In this document: positions 39,382-50,442 of the stretch, one piece after another
Numbering within the stretch: the first letter of the stretch is position 1
Layout: each line of letters opens with the position of its first letter
Origin: Protonemura montana
Lineage: Eukaryota > Arthropoda > Insecta > Plecoptera > Nemouridae
DNA: 64,000 nucleotides
Direction of reading: 5' to 3'
Assembly: GCA_947568835.1 (NCBI GenBank)
Contig: OX387603.1
Location: 21,414,651 to 21,478,650 of the forward strand
Translations under genes and position numbers: made by a program
Notes under the pieces: model-generated
Told to the model about the DNA's origin: nothing
Database searches by the model: none
What the model saw: only the letters and a program-made list of their open reading frames with translations

Positions 39382-39891
39382 TTTTCTGAGTGCCGTGCAC
39401 GCGTGTTGCCTGCCCAGAAAGTCGGCTTCGAAATAGAAAATTGTAAAGTCGCCTCTGAAGGATGTTCAGGTTGTTGCGACAATAAGATCATTATAGTCTG
39501 TAACCAAGATTCGCCCCGCATCGAAACACTGGGGCACTGCCAGGACCCCAAGAAGGGCAAACACTATCTTGATTCTACACTCTTATTGGACGCCGCTTCA
39601 TTCACTTGGAGATTGCATGGAGTAGCGTCGGTTGAACGCTTCTGTAAAATACGAATCCAATTTCACAAAACCATTACCGACCTGTCTCATTCGGGTCTCG
39701 TTCGGACGCTCACGGAACCAAAACATGAAGCCGCCGTCGCCACCGACGCTTCCATCATTATTGTTTCCTTTGATTCCTCCAACAGTCAAAGTAATCAGTT
39801 TTATTTTGCCGTACTGATCGACTTTGATAAATCGCATGTGTCCGTGAATATCTCGTACTATGCTGTGTATGCTTTTTATGTACTCTTGTAA
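39382..39891 (+). CDS. Candidate exon, unrecognised, plus-strand reading
   Basis: A frame of 169 codons open from 39382 to TAA at 39889-39891, among the longest in the window. A good acceptor, TGTTGCCTGCCCAG, precedes 39418, so the exon could start there (KVGFEIENCKVASEGCSG..). It is Cys-rich at the start and hydrophobic at the end. The minus strand is open in register over 39601-39888, so at most one of the two is likely real. I do not recognise the product. The early C-K-V..C-S-G..I-I-I-V-C run loosely recalls Rel-type IPT domains, but the rest does not fit, so I make no call. Confidence 0.25.
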   Translation, partial: FSECRARVLPAQKVGFEIENCKVASEGCSGCCDNKIIIVCNQDSPRIETLGHCQDPKKGKHYLDSTLLLDAASFTWRLHGVASVERFCKIRIQFHKTITDLSHSGLVRTLTEPKHEAAVATDASIIIVSFDSSNSQSNQFYFAVLIDFDKSHVSVNISYYAVYAFYVLL

Positions 39892-40032
39892 GATTGCTGG
39901 ACAAAGATCGTACGGTCTGTCGGAAAGGTATTTTGATTTTATTGGATCATGAGTCCAATCGAGGGAAGATTTTCGTTTAAGGTTTTTTGTCCGTCGACTC
40001 GTGAAGGTACTTTTTTCCTCCTCGTGTTTACG
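39598..40032 (-). CDS. Candidate exon, unrecognised, minus-strand reading
   Basis: A frame of 144 codons open from a TAG at 40033-40035 to TGA at 39598-39600. The reading is varied and protein-like: basic start, then SLDWTHDPIKSKYLSDRPYD, later IKVDQYGKIKLITLTVGG, a Gly/Asn/Asp-rich linker and a C-terminal helix. The first in-frame Met is only at 39837, so as a gene it would need an upstream exon, and no strong acceptor is seen near 40.03 kb. It lies 440 bases from the start codon of the DUF4485-like gene and points away from it, so a divergent pair is possible. Product unknown; it could also be a decayed element. Confidence 0.3.
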   Translation of the reverse strand, partial: RKHEEEKSTFTSRRTKNLKRKSSLDWTHDPIKSKYLSDRPYDLCPAILQEYIKSIHSIVRDIHGHMRFIKVDQYGKIKLITLTVGGIKGNNNDGSVGGDGGFMFWFRERPNETRMRQVGNGFVKLDSYFTEAFNRRYSMQSPSE

Positions 40033-40471
40033 CTATGGTTAGCCACGTAATCGACCGACAGCTGACCGAGTCCTGCCACCGAGCGTGGTAAGCCAGAAAC
40101 CTCTTCTAAGCCCTGCAATTTTCACAGCGCATTTCTTTTTATGAGTGGATGAACAGTCTCGGAATACAGTCCTTCGGAAAATATTTTGCAGTCATGCTAG
40201 GTCTACGATAAACGAAATAAGCTTCGACTTCTGAAAATGTTGCTCTTAGTTATGGAAAAATCTGGGTACATTTTGATGATTCCATATCAGCGTTTCATCA
40301 AACAATGATTCAGTTTCACCCAAACTGTTTCACTTCATTGTTGTGCACCCAGATCTCCAAATCCCGTTTCCATAGATCACATTTAGATTCCACGAACTGA
40401 GCCCAGAAATTTAACGTGATTCTAAATAACAAAACTAAAACGTCTCTTGCCTCGCCCGATCAGCCGCAGCG

Positions 40472-40580
40472 ATGGAGCAACAGCCGCCTGTAATGCCCAG
40501 TCCCTTGCGAACATTGCAGGAGAATTTCTACTACAACAGCATGCTGGCCACCTCGTTAGTACAGCTGTTCCCCACAGCAG
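40472..40580 (+). CDS. DUF4485-like protein, exon 1
   Basis: Start of a three-exon gene encoding 172 residues. Exon 1 gives 36 codons plus one base. It begins MEQQPPVMPSPLRTLQEN, followed by FYYNSMLATSLVQLFPTA, an amphipathic helix. The first ATG in this frame follows an open but low-quality stretch; a second Met is at residue 8. The donor is GCAG|GTGATT at 40581. Across exons 1 and 2 the pattern is aromatic-rich helix, D-R, W44-L-S-K-L, R69-N-D-Y72, L76-L-L-V-L, G-R-L, P88-F, P93-P-x-G and L-P-L. This is how I remember the DUF4485 domain (about 85-90 residues, function unknown, found in many animal proteins including short insect ones). The family call is from memory of its pattern; the gene structure is seen directly. 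No signal peptide or membrane helix, so probably intracellular. Confidence 0.8.
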
Positions 40581-41389
40581 GTGATTGCCAACTACCGAAA
40601 ACAAGCCGAATCCCAGAAATTGTCATTCCACTATCTTAATACCACACGACAGTGTGTTGTCGCAAAACTCTCCGATTCACGCACAATTTCATTTCATTTA
40701 CTTCCCTGTTCCTCCCTTAAATGTTAATGCGACAACAATTCCACGCCCACTCGCGGGTCTCCCAGATTCGAATAATTGTTTTCCGAGTATTATACGGTTT
40801 ATAATAAGAGCCCGTTATATGTAGAAACTCATAATTAAACTTGGTGATGTGGCGGTTGCAGAAGCACCCCATGGGAATCGCTATCAGACGCCGTCGTCCT
40901 ATTCTGCCTTGCGTTGTATGCTCACTTGCCATAGAAAGCACAGCTCCCGCGTTTTATGCTGAGCCCATAAATACGGCAATCCGAGTTCACTTCGGGCTTT
41001 TGCAATTCAATCGGAAAAGTGGAAAGACAAAAATTCCACGCGCCAAGTAACATGAACCCTTACGACTCCGAACTTTTCCTTTTTTTTATAAATCGAGGAT
41101 CAATTTTAAGGCAGTAGACCTTGCTAAATGTACCCATGCTATGACTAGGAGGTATAACCAGCGAAAAGACGCCCTCCCGAATTATATTCTGATACGTTTC
41201 TCGTTAGACGATTGATTCTTTGGAAAACCTTTAAAACGTGTCAAGAAATCGAAGATAATATTTATACTTCAGCGCCAAAAACCACCAATGGAGCTTTTCC
41301 ACTTAAAACAAAATACTAGTGGCGACACAAACCTATCACATCATCAGCAAAACAATCTAATCAGTGGGCAATATTGTTTTGATTTTCAG
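40581..41389 (+). other. Intron 1 of the DUF4485-like gene
   Basis: An 809-base intron with GTGATT..TTTTCAG ends, phase 1. Nothing else notable in it. Confidence 0.8.
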
Positions 41390-41595
41390 ACAGATGCAAA
41401 ATCAGTTCGTGGCTAAGCAAGCTCCACTCGCTGGAGCAGGCAGGGAACGTGTTCGCAGGAGTGAGCGAGGAGAACGAGGCCATCAGGAACGACTACATGT
41501 GGTATTTGCTGCTCGTTCTGCAGAACGGTCGGCTCACTATCCCGTTCTCTAACATGCCCCCGACGGGCCAACTCCAGCCGCTGACGGACGTTCTG
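41390..41595 (+). CDS. DUF4485-like protein, exon 2
   Basis: The acceptor is TTTTGATTTTCAG and the donor is CTG|GTAACT. The first two bases complete the GAC codon (D37) split by the 809-base first intron, then 68 codons follow (residues 38-105). This exon carries most of the proposed domain: W44, K47-L48, R69-N70, Y72-M-W-Y75, the leucine run 76-80, P88-F89, P93-P94 and the closing L-Q-P-L. GC content and codon choice are clearly higher than in flanking DNA, which supports real coding. Confidence 0.85.
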
Positions 41596-44006
41596 GTAAC
41601 TAGAAAAACCGCACGCTCGCTTTTTAGGTTATTTAGCTGCGAGTGGGGCGGGACATTTAATTGAAGAGACGTTGTAGTGTTCAACTGTGTAGCGAAATCA
41701 ATAGTAGGTACAGCGATCGTAGTCTGTTTAGTCTATGAGCGAAGTAGGTGTGTATGCCGTCTACGTGTAAGTGATAGTCAAAAAAGGATAATTTTCTTTT
41801 ACGTTTTCCTGTTTTGAAGAAAATAACTAACAATTACAGAACAAGAGCCATCGATGGTGTTGAAAACTCGTTTTGATCAATTATGATAATGCATGGCAAT
41901 CACTTTATCATTACACGGAAGGATGAACGGAAACAATTAAATTGATATCTTACCACCGAAGGTAAAAGAAACATTTCTTAAGTTTCCTAATTATTTTTTT
42001 TCATATTACATCTACCTTGAAGTCCAATAAAAAAACAGCTTCCAAATGAAAGTGAACTTAGGTAAATCTGTTTTAAAACGTTTTAACTCAGCACCAACAT
42101 AACCATGGAGAGTGAAGTACGGTGAAGTACGGTGAGGTACGGTACAACAGCTAATTCCACATTGTTACCGACGTTCTCTAGCCATCAAGCAGCGCCCAAG
42201 GAGCATGTCATTGAGGCGCGCTGGTGGTCCTCACATCCCCATAAAACGGGGGTATGCTTTGATCTATTCGAGATACTTCCAGCGAAACAATGTCAAAGGC
42301 CTCTGGCTAGCAGACAAGTGTAACGATTCGTTTGTCGTCCACCTCGATGCCGAATGACAAATACACTTTATCATAATGTGCAATGGAATGCACGCATTCC
42401 GTTCAAATTGTCCTCTTAATGATGGATGAAAGTATTTCAGATCTGCTTGTGTGCTAACCTATTTCAGATATGAAATGAATGTCATCGTATTTTTTTTTTC
42501 TGAACGCTTTTATATGACATGGGATTTTCATGGAATCTAATACAATGTAGTTTCGCCTCTTTTGTCTTGACTTTTGTTTCATTTTCTGCAACATTTTAAG
42601 TTTCACGTTCGTTTTTTAGGTTAGCAAGTAAAGTTCCTCCAGATTACACCTAATATATGTTTATACTTTCAAACAATTCAGGCAACTTTACCTCCATACA
42701 CATGCCTTGTATTACACCTGTCAAATTTACTCGGACATATTTTACAATTACGTTGTAACTCATCTTTCACGTAGTTTTTTTCTACGCCGCGTGGCAATCT
42801 TCTTCATCTCTGGACACTTCTCAGCAAAGTGATTGCTCCATGGTTTTATAACAAAAGGGTTGATGGATCGTCCTTCAACATATTTTATTCAACTAAGTAT
42901 GCCCGGTGTAATTGCTTTGTCTTTCGTCTAGCTCCCACCACGATAAGCCGAAAAAGCAAGCAAAAATACCGGATTCTTTGATGAACGATGCCAGAGATAA
43001 AAAGGAAAACTTACTTCAAAAGTATTAAGAATATACGCGTCCAAGTTAAAGCTTAAAAGTAAATATGCCTCTACTTTATAAAGTTTCAAAAACTTGAAAG
43101 ACAATATAGTTAAACAAAACTTTCCAGAGTTATGCAATTTTTAGTTTAGAATTATTAGTGACTTAGCAAGAGCAAGTCTTCTGTACTATTCTGCACACTG
43201 TGACATATTGCGCAGGTTTGTACATGTAAAAAGGTATAGAACTACACGAAGACTTTCCCCGCCAAAAAAAGATTATTCTTCAAAAATTTGATCGTTACCA
43301 AAATCATTTCCAACACTATTCATGAACCAGAGATGCACCGCTCAGAAACCACACATCTGGTACAAAAAATTTATTAAAAAAGCGACTCGCTTGAGGCATT
43401 TCCCTGGGCGCCTAATCAACATAATAGAACACGAACTACGCTGCATTTTCAAGTACTCAGTCAATACGCTGGCAAGGTAAATACATGTGTGCTACCATAG
43501 AAGGAAGTTCTCAAGAGTCCTTCGAGAGGTGCTGTCCATCCCACTCACGTTGTTGTTCAAGTAGCATGGGCAACAGAAGCCGCAGAGGAATAACATCGAT
43601 TTTGCACATCGAACTAAAATATCTTTCAATCGTACGATTCGAGTAAAAATATTACAATTATTTTATCTGTCATTTTGGTGCAGCATATGAAAAAGTTTTT
43701 CTAAATTTTTTTCTGACTGTCGCGACGTTTTCCTTCCTGTGCTATTGAGGGCGACGAAAAACGTTGTCCATTCAGAATGCGAATACGGCGTTTCGTACCA
43801 TAGCTCCGATCCGAAACCTTACGATAGCCGCGCTCATGCCTACCATTGCCCCTAAGGCTTCCAGAGCTTGCATCATTATATAGAAATCCCAATGAATCCG
43901 TCGACACCATCAAAACTTCTCACACCAATCAATCTATCTCTGTTCCGTTAAAAAAACACAAAAAAAAATGTTAATTTCATTTTTTCTCTTCTAAATCCTT
44001 TTCCAG
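41596..44006 (+). other. Intron 2 of the DUF4485-like gene
   Basis: A 2411-base intron with GTAACT..TTTCCAG ends, phase 0. It holds a short tandem repeat of a GGTGAAGTAC unit at about 42112-42145 and otherwise plain AT-rich sequence. Confidence 0.8.
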
Positions 44007-44210
44007 CCGGCGCAAATTTACGAGGACGTGCTGACTGCGTCGACCAACAACTACTCGTGGGTAGACAAGGTGGCCGCCGGCGAAGACGTCTCCGACGTCG
44101 ACGTCTACAAGAAACCGGCGCCGCCTTGCTATTTCTTCGACGACCAGCCGAAACCCGTCGAAGGCATCATTTGTTACGCGGCAGTTTTCAGCAATCAGAA
44201 AAAGAAATGA
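44007..44210 (+). CDS. DUF4485-like protein, exon 3 and stop
   Basis: The acceptor is CTTTTCCAG after a 2411-base intron; phase 0. It encodes 67 residues (106-172) and ends at TGA 44208-44210. The tail is acidic then Pro/Lys-rich (..VDKVAAGEDVSDVDVY, KKPAPPCYFFDDQPKP) and closes with IICYAAVFSNQKKK. GC-rich codons (GAC, GTC, GCC, CCG) contrast with the AT-rich flanks. I do not recognise a separate domain here; it looks like a C-terminal extension. Confidence 0.85.
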   Translation, partial: PAQIYEDVLTASTNNYSWVDKVAAGEDVSDVDVYKKPAPPCYFFDDQPKPVEGIICYAAVFSNQKKK

Positions 44211-44445
44211 ATTCTAGACACACAGAATTCTAGTCTGCAATATTGCTCGCTAAATTGTTTTCTTTTTAGTTCCTTACCATATAGCTGCATAACGAAGTGC
44301 ATGCAAGCGCACAGATTTGTGGTCACGTGCGTTTAAAATTGTATTTCCGAATACGAGTTGTATGTATATATACGTATAATATTTTTATGATATTACCCCG
44401 CCAGCTATTCGATTATAAACTACACCGCGTCAAGCCGGGGACGCA

Positions 44446-44451
44446 AATAAA
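44446..44451 (+). terminator. Polyadenylation signal AATAAA of the DUF4485-like gene
   Basis: AATAAA lies 236 bases after the stop codon, within CGCAAATAAAATTCTG. It is the first canonical signal downstream and would give a 3' UTR of about 0.25 kb. No other gene separates it from the stop. Confidence 0.5.
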
Positions 44452-45359
44452 ATTCTGTACACGTAAATAATAACTGACAAATATGACCCGTGCAATTCAC
44501 GTTGAAATATTATCCTATTTTTGTTACATCCAGATGTGAACGTGTACATGTGCGAAAATATATCGTATAGATGGATGTCGGCTCTCGGAACTTGCGGCAA
44601 GGGTGTGTATATACGACCATAAATTAGCAAAATAAAAAATAATATTAAAAAAAGTAGGTGCAATTTAAATTTATGAATTCAACGAGCGTTTCCTATGCGC
44701 GGGTGAAATTAGAAAAAAAAAGAAAAAAAAAAACACCTGAGCAGCCCATAGTTACACGCGGATTATTCACACAACGTAGTACAATTTGTAATTATTTGCG
44801 TCAAAAAAAAAACTCAAATAGAACATCGACTCGCGTCGAGTGCGTGTGGCAGCAATGCGTGAAAACGCAACCCGACATGCAGCCGATCTAACTTCTACTG
44901 CATGTCTACATCGACGACTCATTTTGATTGCAATTCGATTAACCTGTCAATTTTCGAATCTTGTTCGAGAGCCGGTCCACGGCGGCCCCGGCAATCGTTA
45001 ATAACAGAAACAGATGAAACGAATCTGTTCTGCAGCAGCCTGATCAGATCGATACAACTGCCCAAAGAAACAGTCCTAGCACGCGACTCAGATCTAGATT
45101 TCTATCTCTCTGCTTTGCACACAAAAAAAAAGATGATAATGAAACCAATATAAGCTAGCTTTACTTTCGGACCTCGCAAAAACAAAGGAAAAAAAGTTGT
45201 CTCTCTTGTTCCAGAGATGTTGACAAACTAATTTCGATCATCTATAGACTCTACCAATTAATGTGACCCGGCCACTTTTCGACTGGGTCTTAGTTTACCA
45301 ATCCAACGTCTCGTTACTTTCGCGAGAACGTCGGGGAGAAAGAGCGTAATAAAAGTTGA

Positions 45360-45469
45360 GCTAAGTGGTTTCGTAATTGTCCGCATCACATCGACGGCAA
45401 CGTCGTCTGCAAGAGTGGATTCACACTTCTACCGGCTCCAGCTGCTACGTGGAACGACAGTTTTGAGGT
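45360..45469 (+). CDS. Possible exon ending at a GTTAGT donor, weak
   Basis: A GC-rich segment ending GAG|GTTAGT at 45470. One frame reads HHIDGNVVCKSGFTLLPAPA, then ATWNDSFE, and ends in phase 0. Another frame ends in phase 2 and would join the candidate exon at 47370. The two choices conflict and no clear acceptor is seen upstream, so it may instead be a 5' non-coding exon. Confidence 0.15.
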
Positions 45470-47369
45470 TAGTGATCGCTACGGTTTTAATCCATTGCAA
45501 TGACATTCGCTAATATAGCGAAATCTTGCTCGTGCATATATACTTTTCCGGCAGAGCCGCCATCGGTCGTTTCAGGGTGACACAATTCATCACCGCTCAT
45601 GTCAGCCATTTGCCTTTCGCTCTAAAGCTTTTGTCGTGCCAAGATCTTTTATTTTTGAGCTAACGTAAGAATTTGTCTATCATTTTACAAAAATCTTGAG
45701 AATCATATCGCAGATATAATAAGTATTTTTAAATCCTGTCACTGAAATCATAACTGAAATGTTTAACATGAGTTGTTATAGCCTTGCTGGGGTTAGTCTT
45801 TGGGCCGGTATCTTCTCTCAAGGGCTGGGCAATGAAGTGATGTCAATAATACCCACTGAAACCACTTACAGAATTCTAGCGATGCCGTGGAAAGAACCCC
45901 GCCTGCACTGCCAAAATTGAAAATGACATGGCTGTCCTAAGGCTGATATTGATGAAAAGCATGGAAAACTTTTGGGCGTAGGTGATACCCGATTTTCTTT
46001 ACAGGCCAAGAGGTTTTGTAAAGAACTTGAGTTTAACAGGCCTGCCACTTTATAATTGTCTACATAGTTATAAGATAACTATACCGGCTCAGCCTCGTCA
46101 CTTTTCCTTCGCATTTTCCTCGTTTAGAAAAACAACCAGTACGTTGTGGTGGAGAGCTCTGCACGAGTATACTTGTTTGGTAGAATCAAGTTAAATGCCA
46201 ACCATTGTAGCTGCAGCAATCTAACAAAGATTTTTTTTTCGAATTATTATAGGGCCAACTTACTCCCTTCGCTTCCCCTTTGTAAAACTGATTAACTTAA
46301 AAATTCCTCTTTTAACTAAATTACTTTCCAACTCGAAACCGAGCTGATTCTGTACGAACCTTTGTATACATCTAAGATCCAAGACGTTTTTTTTTCCCCA
46401 AGAATTTCACCAGATAAAGGAAAGGAAATTTACTGAATTACGTGAAAGGAACTCTATTTGTAAGATCTGAATATTTTTAGATCTCCAATAACCCTTTCAT
46501 CTTTCTTTGATTGTTCCGTGCAGCCTACGACCGCATAGCTATATACTCCCATGCTAAAATATAATCCAAAAACATAGATTCCCTTATCGTAAAGCGCACA
46601 GTATATTTAGTTTCCTGTCTCAACAGATATATTATAATTAGCCAATAAGTTTTAATAAGTAGCTGTGTGTCCCGTACAGTACGGCTTACATAATTCCTTC
46701 ATATCATTAACCGTGTACCGAATAATATTACTTCAAGGCAACGAAAAGTCTAACAGGCAAAGAAAACTACACAAAAAGAATATTTGCATTTAAGTCATAA
46801 GAAGTCGTTTTTATTCCCGAACTCAACATTCACTAGTCTCTAAAAGGTAAAGCAATCGTTCCAATCCAAACGAAATCCTCTCGACTGACCAAAGCCCCCG
46901 GAGGAGCAAAAATCAAATATAATCAATTCCCAAACCCGTACACATCCGCAGTAAAAATTCAAGCAACAACGGATTGTTTTTGTTGTTGTCATTCGGCGAA
47001 TATTCTTTCAGACACCGCAGATACACAAATTTTTCTTTGCCAAAGAAACCGACGCCTAAACATGTCCCCCATCCCTTCCTGACGTTCGGATATCAAACGA
47101 ACTCCCCGACAGGAACAAACCTTACAAAAAACAAACAATCCCGCGACGTCGTCGTCGTCTTCGCAGTCGTGCCACCAATTATCTTATATTTTGATTCTAG
47201 ACCAGTCCTCTCTCTCTCCGAACAATAATTAGTACTATGTATACGCCATGTTATTTGCTGACGTGAATTTCCAAAACCGCCACGAACCCTTATTTATATT
47301 TCAATATTAAATCAGCACAGGGGTACGCTTCTGCGAATCGCTTTTTACAATCATAGTTTTTACTTTCAG

Positions 47370-47664
47370 GACAACGCTCGAGGAGTCAGGAGCACTCAAT
47401 GACGCCTCTCTCCAGCCGAGATTTATCCTGGAATTTCAATATTCGGCATTTATGGATGCGGCCAGACAGATAATAAACAGAGAAATTCCACTCGGCGCAA
47501 TTCGGATCGCGCTGCTCCGTTTTGATATCTCTCAAAGGAAAATATCGCTGCATGCAGACAAATTGCCTCAGCTATTTGCCTTGCTCCTGACAAACATACG
47601 ATACGCACTGCATACGCACAATGGAACGTGGGTGTACGCACCGGAATTTATCAAGATGCGGTAG
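47370..47664 (+). CDS. Candidate terminal exon, unrecognised
   Basis: The acceptor TTTTTACTTTCAG is followed by one base completing a codon, then 97 codons to TAG at 47662-47664. The reading begins TTLEESGALNDASLQPRFIL and continues with FMDAARQII, FDISQRKISLHADKL and a C-terminal WVYAPEFIKMR. It is more GC-rich than its flanks. A possible donor (GCG|GTAGGA at 47661) just before the stop would let it continue. No upstream exon is certain; a possible one ends at a GAG|GTTAGT donor near 45470. No family recognised. Confidence 0.35.
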
Positions 47665-47780
47665 GATTTTAGTTAATTTTGAAATGCTTCGGTGTAATCA
47701 AGCAAACACGCGGAGCATTGAGAAACGACCTGGGTAAGGTCCCTATTTCGGAGGGTGCCAGGATTAGTTCATGATACCAT

Positions 47781-48085
47781 TGAGTTTATAGGTATAGTCA
47801 GTGCGCCAGCGTTAATGGTAAACTTTCTGCTTAGCAAAAGAGCCGACTACACGTGGTAACGGTAGGTGTCATCCAACGGCGATTACGGCCGTCGTTTTTA
47901 AAAAAACCCTTTCAATTAAAACATTATCACTCAAAATATCGATGCATGTATACCAATCGTTGAGTTTAGCATTAAAAAATATTCTCCGAGAAATAACAAT
48001 ATGAAATTTCTTAATACTCGAAATGACGGTGACTCCACCTCGAAGCATCCTCAACTTTTGTCTGTAAAGAAGTAATTTAGCGACA
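47781..48085 (+). repeat. 300-bp interspersed repeat, copy D
   Basis: Plus-strand copy, about 120 bases after the candidate exon ending at 47664. TGAGTTTATAGGTATAGTCAG, GTGGTAACGGTAGGTGTCAT, CTCAAAATATCGATGCATGT and GGTGACTCCACCT follow in order. Confidence 0.65.
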
Positions 48086-48716
48086 AATTTTTTATGAATT
48101 TAAAAAATGGCCCTTTGGCCCTCTGATAGATTTACTGCGTATTTTCGCTCCGCTGGAACATTCAAGAAGAATACGATAGCACCGCTGGAGAGAGGGTGAT
48201 TTTTTTGGATTCGTGGCTCTAATCGTCCTTTTCATCAAGGTACTCTGCATGATTAAACGATCTGACTCCACAGGTAAAGGACTAGAAATTTACATTACCT
48301 AAAAACGTTTTTTGATTCGCAAGACCCTAAGGTACTTAACAGCGTGCAGGGAATAAACATGCAAATGGAAATTGTGTAATCGCCAAAATTCGTGTACATG
48401 ACAGAATGAACGCAGGGTTACAGCGACAGGATTAAAGGGGGCTCCTTGATTAAGTTTTTACAAAAGCCGTCGTCGAGGGTGTCACTTTAAGGGTGGTGTC
48501 GGCCACCATAAGCATGATGAGAGGTCGAAGCATTCATTGAAAAGTCGAGTGACCTGACAGATTCAGATCATTTCATTTCAAGAGCACTCACTATACATCA
48601 AAAAAACAAAATACATACCATCAAATTGAAGTAAAACTATGCTCGGATCAAAATGACAGACAACGTTTGAGAAATGTCAGATTTAGATCAAAGAAAAATG
48701 AAGATGGTTCCAGATT

Positions 48717-49076
48717 TTAGCCTGCACTGTCAAGTACGTGTAAATCTTCTTCGCTCCATGCGCAATTAACCCCAAACACAGCGTACTCAAATAACATTCC
48801 CCGACCATTCACAGAGAATGTGGAATATCCAGACACCATTAATTTCCCCAAGTAAATCGCATCAAGTAAATCAGAGGTACAATCACTCAAAATTCCTATG
48901 CACAAACCGACCAAAGTGGGTTGTAGTGACATATATGCTTGTCGTCCAATCTCTTTTGTGATAGCGTGCATATTTCTTCTTGTCATCCTCAGATGATGTA
49001 AGGGAGGATCGCATGGTCCCAAACAGAGAACGCGGTGGGGTTTGTTCGGGGTTTGGGGTTTGGGGAGTATATACAT
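48717..49076 (-). CDS. Candidate single-exon ORF, 119 residues, unrecognised
   Basis: ATG at 49076 to TAA at 48717-48719, with an internal ATG at 48986 that starts the better-looking part (MTRRNMHAITKEIGRQAYMS..). The first 30 residues are Pro-rich and low-complexity, so translation or an exon may start nearer 48990. The C-terminal half is hydrophobic with Cys and Trp (..FEYAVFGVNCAWSEEDL). No homologue recognised. Confidence 0.27.
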   Translation of the reverse strand: MYILPKPQTPNKPHRVLCLGPCDPPLHHLRMTRRNMHAITKEIGRQAYMSLQPTLVGLCIGILSDCTSDLLDAIYLGKLMVSGYSTFSVNGRGMLFEYAVFGVNCAWSEEDLHVLDSAG

Positions 49077-50193
49077 GACTTCATTTCACAAGAGAGCTGA
49101 TGCATAGAGCACGTGGCTGCTCAACGCTCTCGAACTCGGCGCGACCAAAATGAGAATTGGAGCCGTCACTCAAAATATAGGTTTCGCAGTTAAAGCTCTT
49201 GAGAAACAGCACCTAGCTTACATGATGGATTCGTCGCTGAATCCTACGTACAATCTTCACTAAAACAATTTCTATTTATATATCACAAAAAATTCAAGTC
49301 TTTGTGTTTTTTTGTTACAGCACTACGTGCAATTTACTAAAGAAAAAAAGGAGCAAATTTAAAATGGTAAACTACACTATTTATCATCATTACTCAGTGG
49401 GGCCATATGCCTAGTCCAAGCCCTACCTAAAGGAGAGACAGCATGATTGTATGCTTGATGTCATTTATAATAGAGCTTCATTTCGCTAGATGAGAAAGAA
49501 GTGTAAGGTTACGGAGATTGTGCATGGAATAATTTACTCTGGATAATGATAGAGTGTGTGCGTTATATATTGCAGAGGGTGAACTGAGTTACTGCGTTTA
49601 CTCTTTGCGTATACGATGGACCAACAATTGTGTAGTTTACAAGCGAATAGTACAAGCGTTTCAAACTTTTTTTTTTTATACCAAATACCAAATTTGATTT
49701 AAGTAACGCAGTTAAATCTGACATCGTACATGGCTGTATGGAGAACACAAAAAAGAAAAGAAAAATTGTGAATCTATGAAGACATTAGGTATCAAAACCA
49801 GTGAAAAGAAAACGAATTGTAAGGAGTGGTTCTACCCAACGGAATGGTTTCAAAATTGGCTGCTTCAATAGAATCCGCTCATTTTTTATTCGTTTCATGT
49901 TTTGACTAGCTCCAGTCGCCCCTTCGATTTAAAACCAAGTTGATGATCACACCTAAATAAGAGATGGCAAACTCAGCTAGCATCCCCAAAAGATGAGACT
50001 TTACTTTCTGCAATACAGCTGATTGCCAAAGGAAAAGACCAACCACTGCACGTAGCTCAGAAACGGCTGTTGCGTTTGACGATACCCGACTACCGGTACC
50101 AAGCCAAAGTTTTTTCCTTCCACCTTAATCTGGTTCGGCCATAAGGGTGGTTTAATAACACCCATTCATGCAACTCATTGCGTCTACGTGCAG

Positions 50194-50442
50194 CGCATAA
50201 TGTGCATGGTAATGCATCCAAGTGATCGGCTAGACTTATGCATTAGGCATGGCCTCAGGAGCAATGCGATCATTCTGCAGGAGCAACTTTTCAATGCGAA
50301 GGTCATTATTAAAAAGCGCGTTTATACCATATTGTTCAAATCAATGCAAGCGATCGAGTTGAAAAGAAGTATAGGCAGGCAACTGACAATGCCCGTGGAG
50401 CTTCTATGTTACCGTCTTCCATGCATGTACACGCCCTTGTGA
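50194..50442 (+). CDS. Candidate terminal exon, unrecognised
   Basis: The acceptor is CATTGCGTCTACGTGCAG. In phase 0 it reads RIMCMVMHPSDRLDLCIRHG, then a Lys-rich amphipathic part and a Cys-containing C-terminus, to TGA at 50440-50442 (82 residues). No long frame opposes it on the minus strand. No family recognised; it could be a fragment of a mobile element. Confidence 0.27.
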   Translation, partial: RIMCMVMHPSDRLDLCIRHGLRSNAIILQEQLFNAKVIIKKRVYTILFKSMQAIELKRSIGRQLTMPVELLCYRLPCMYTPL

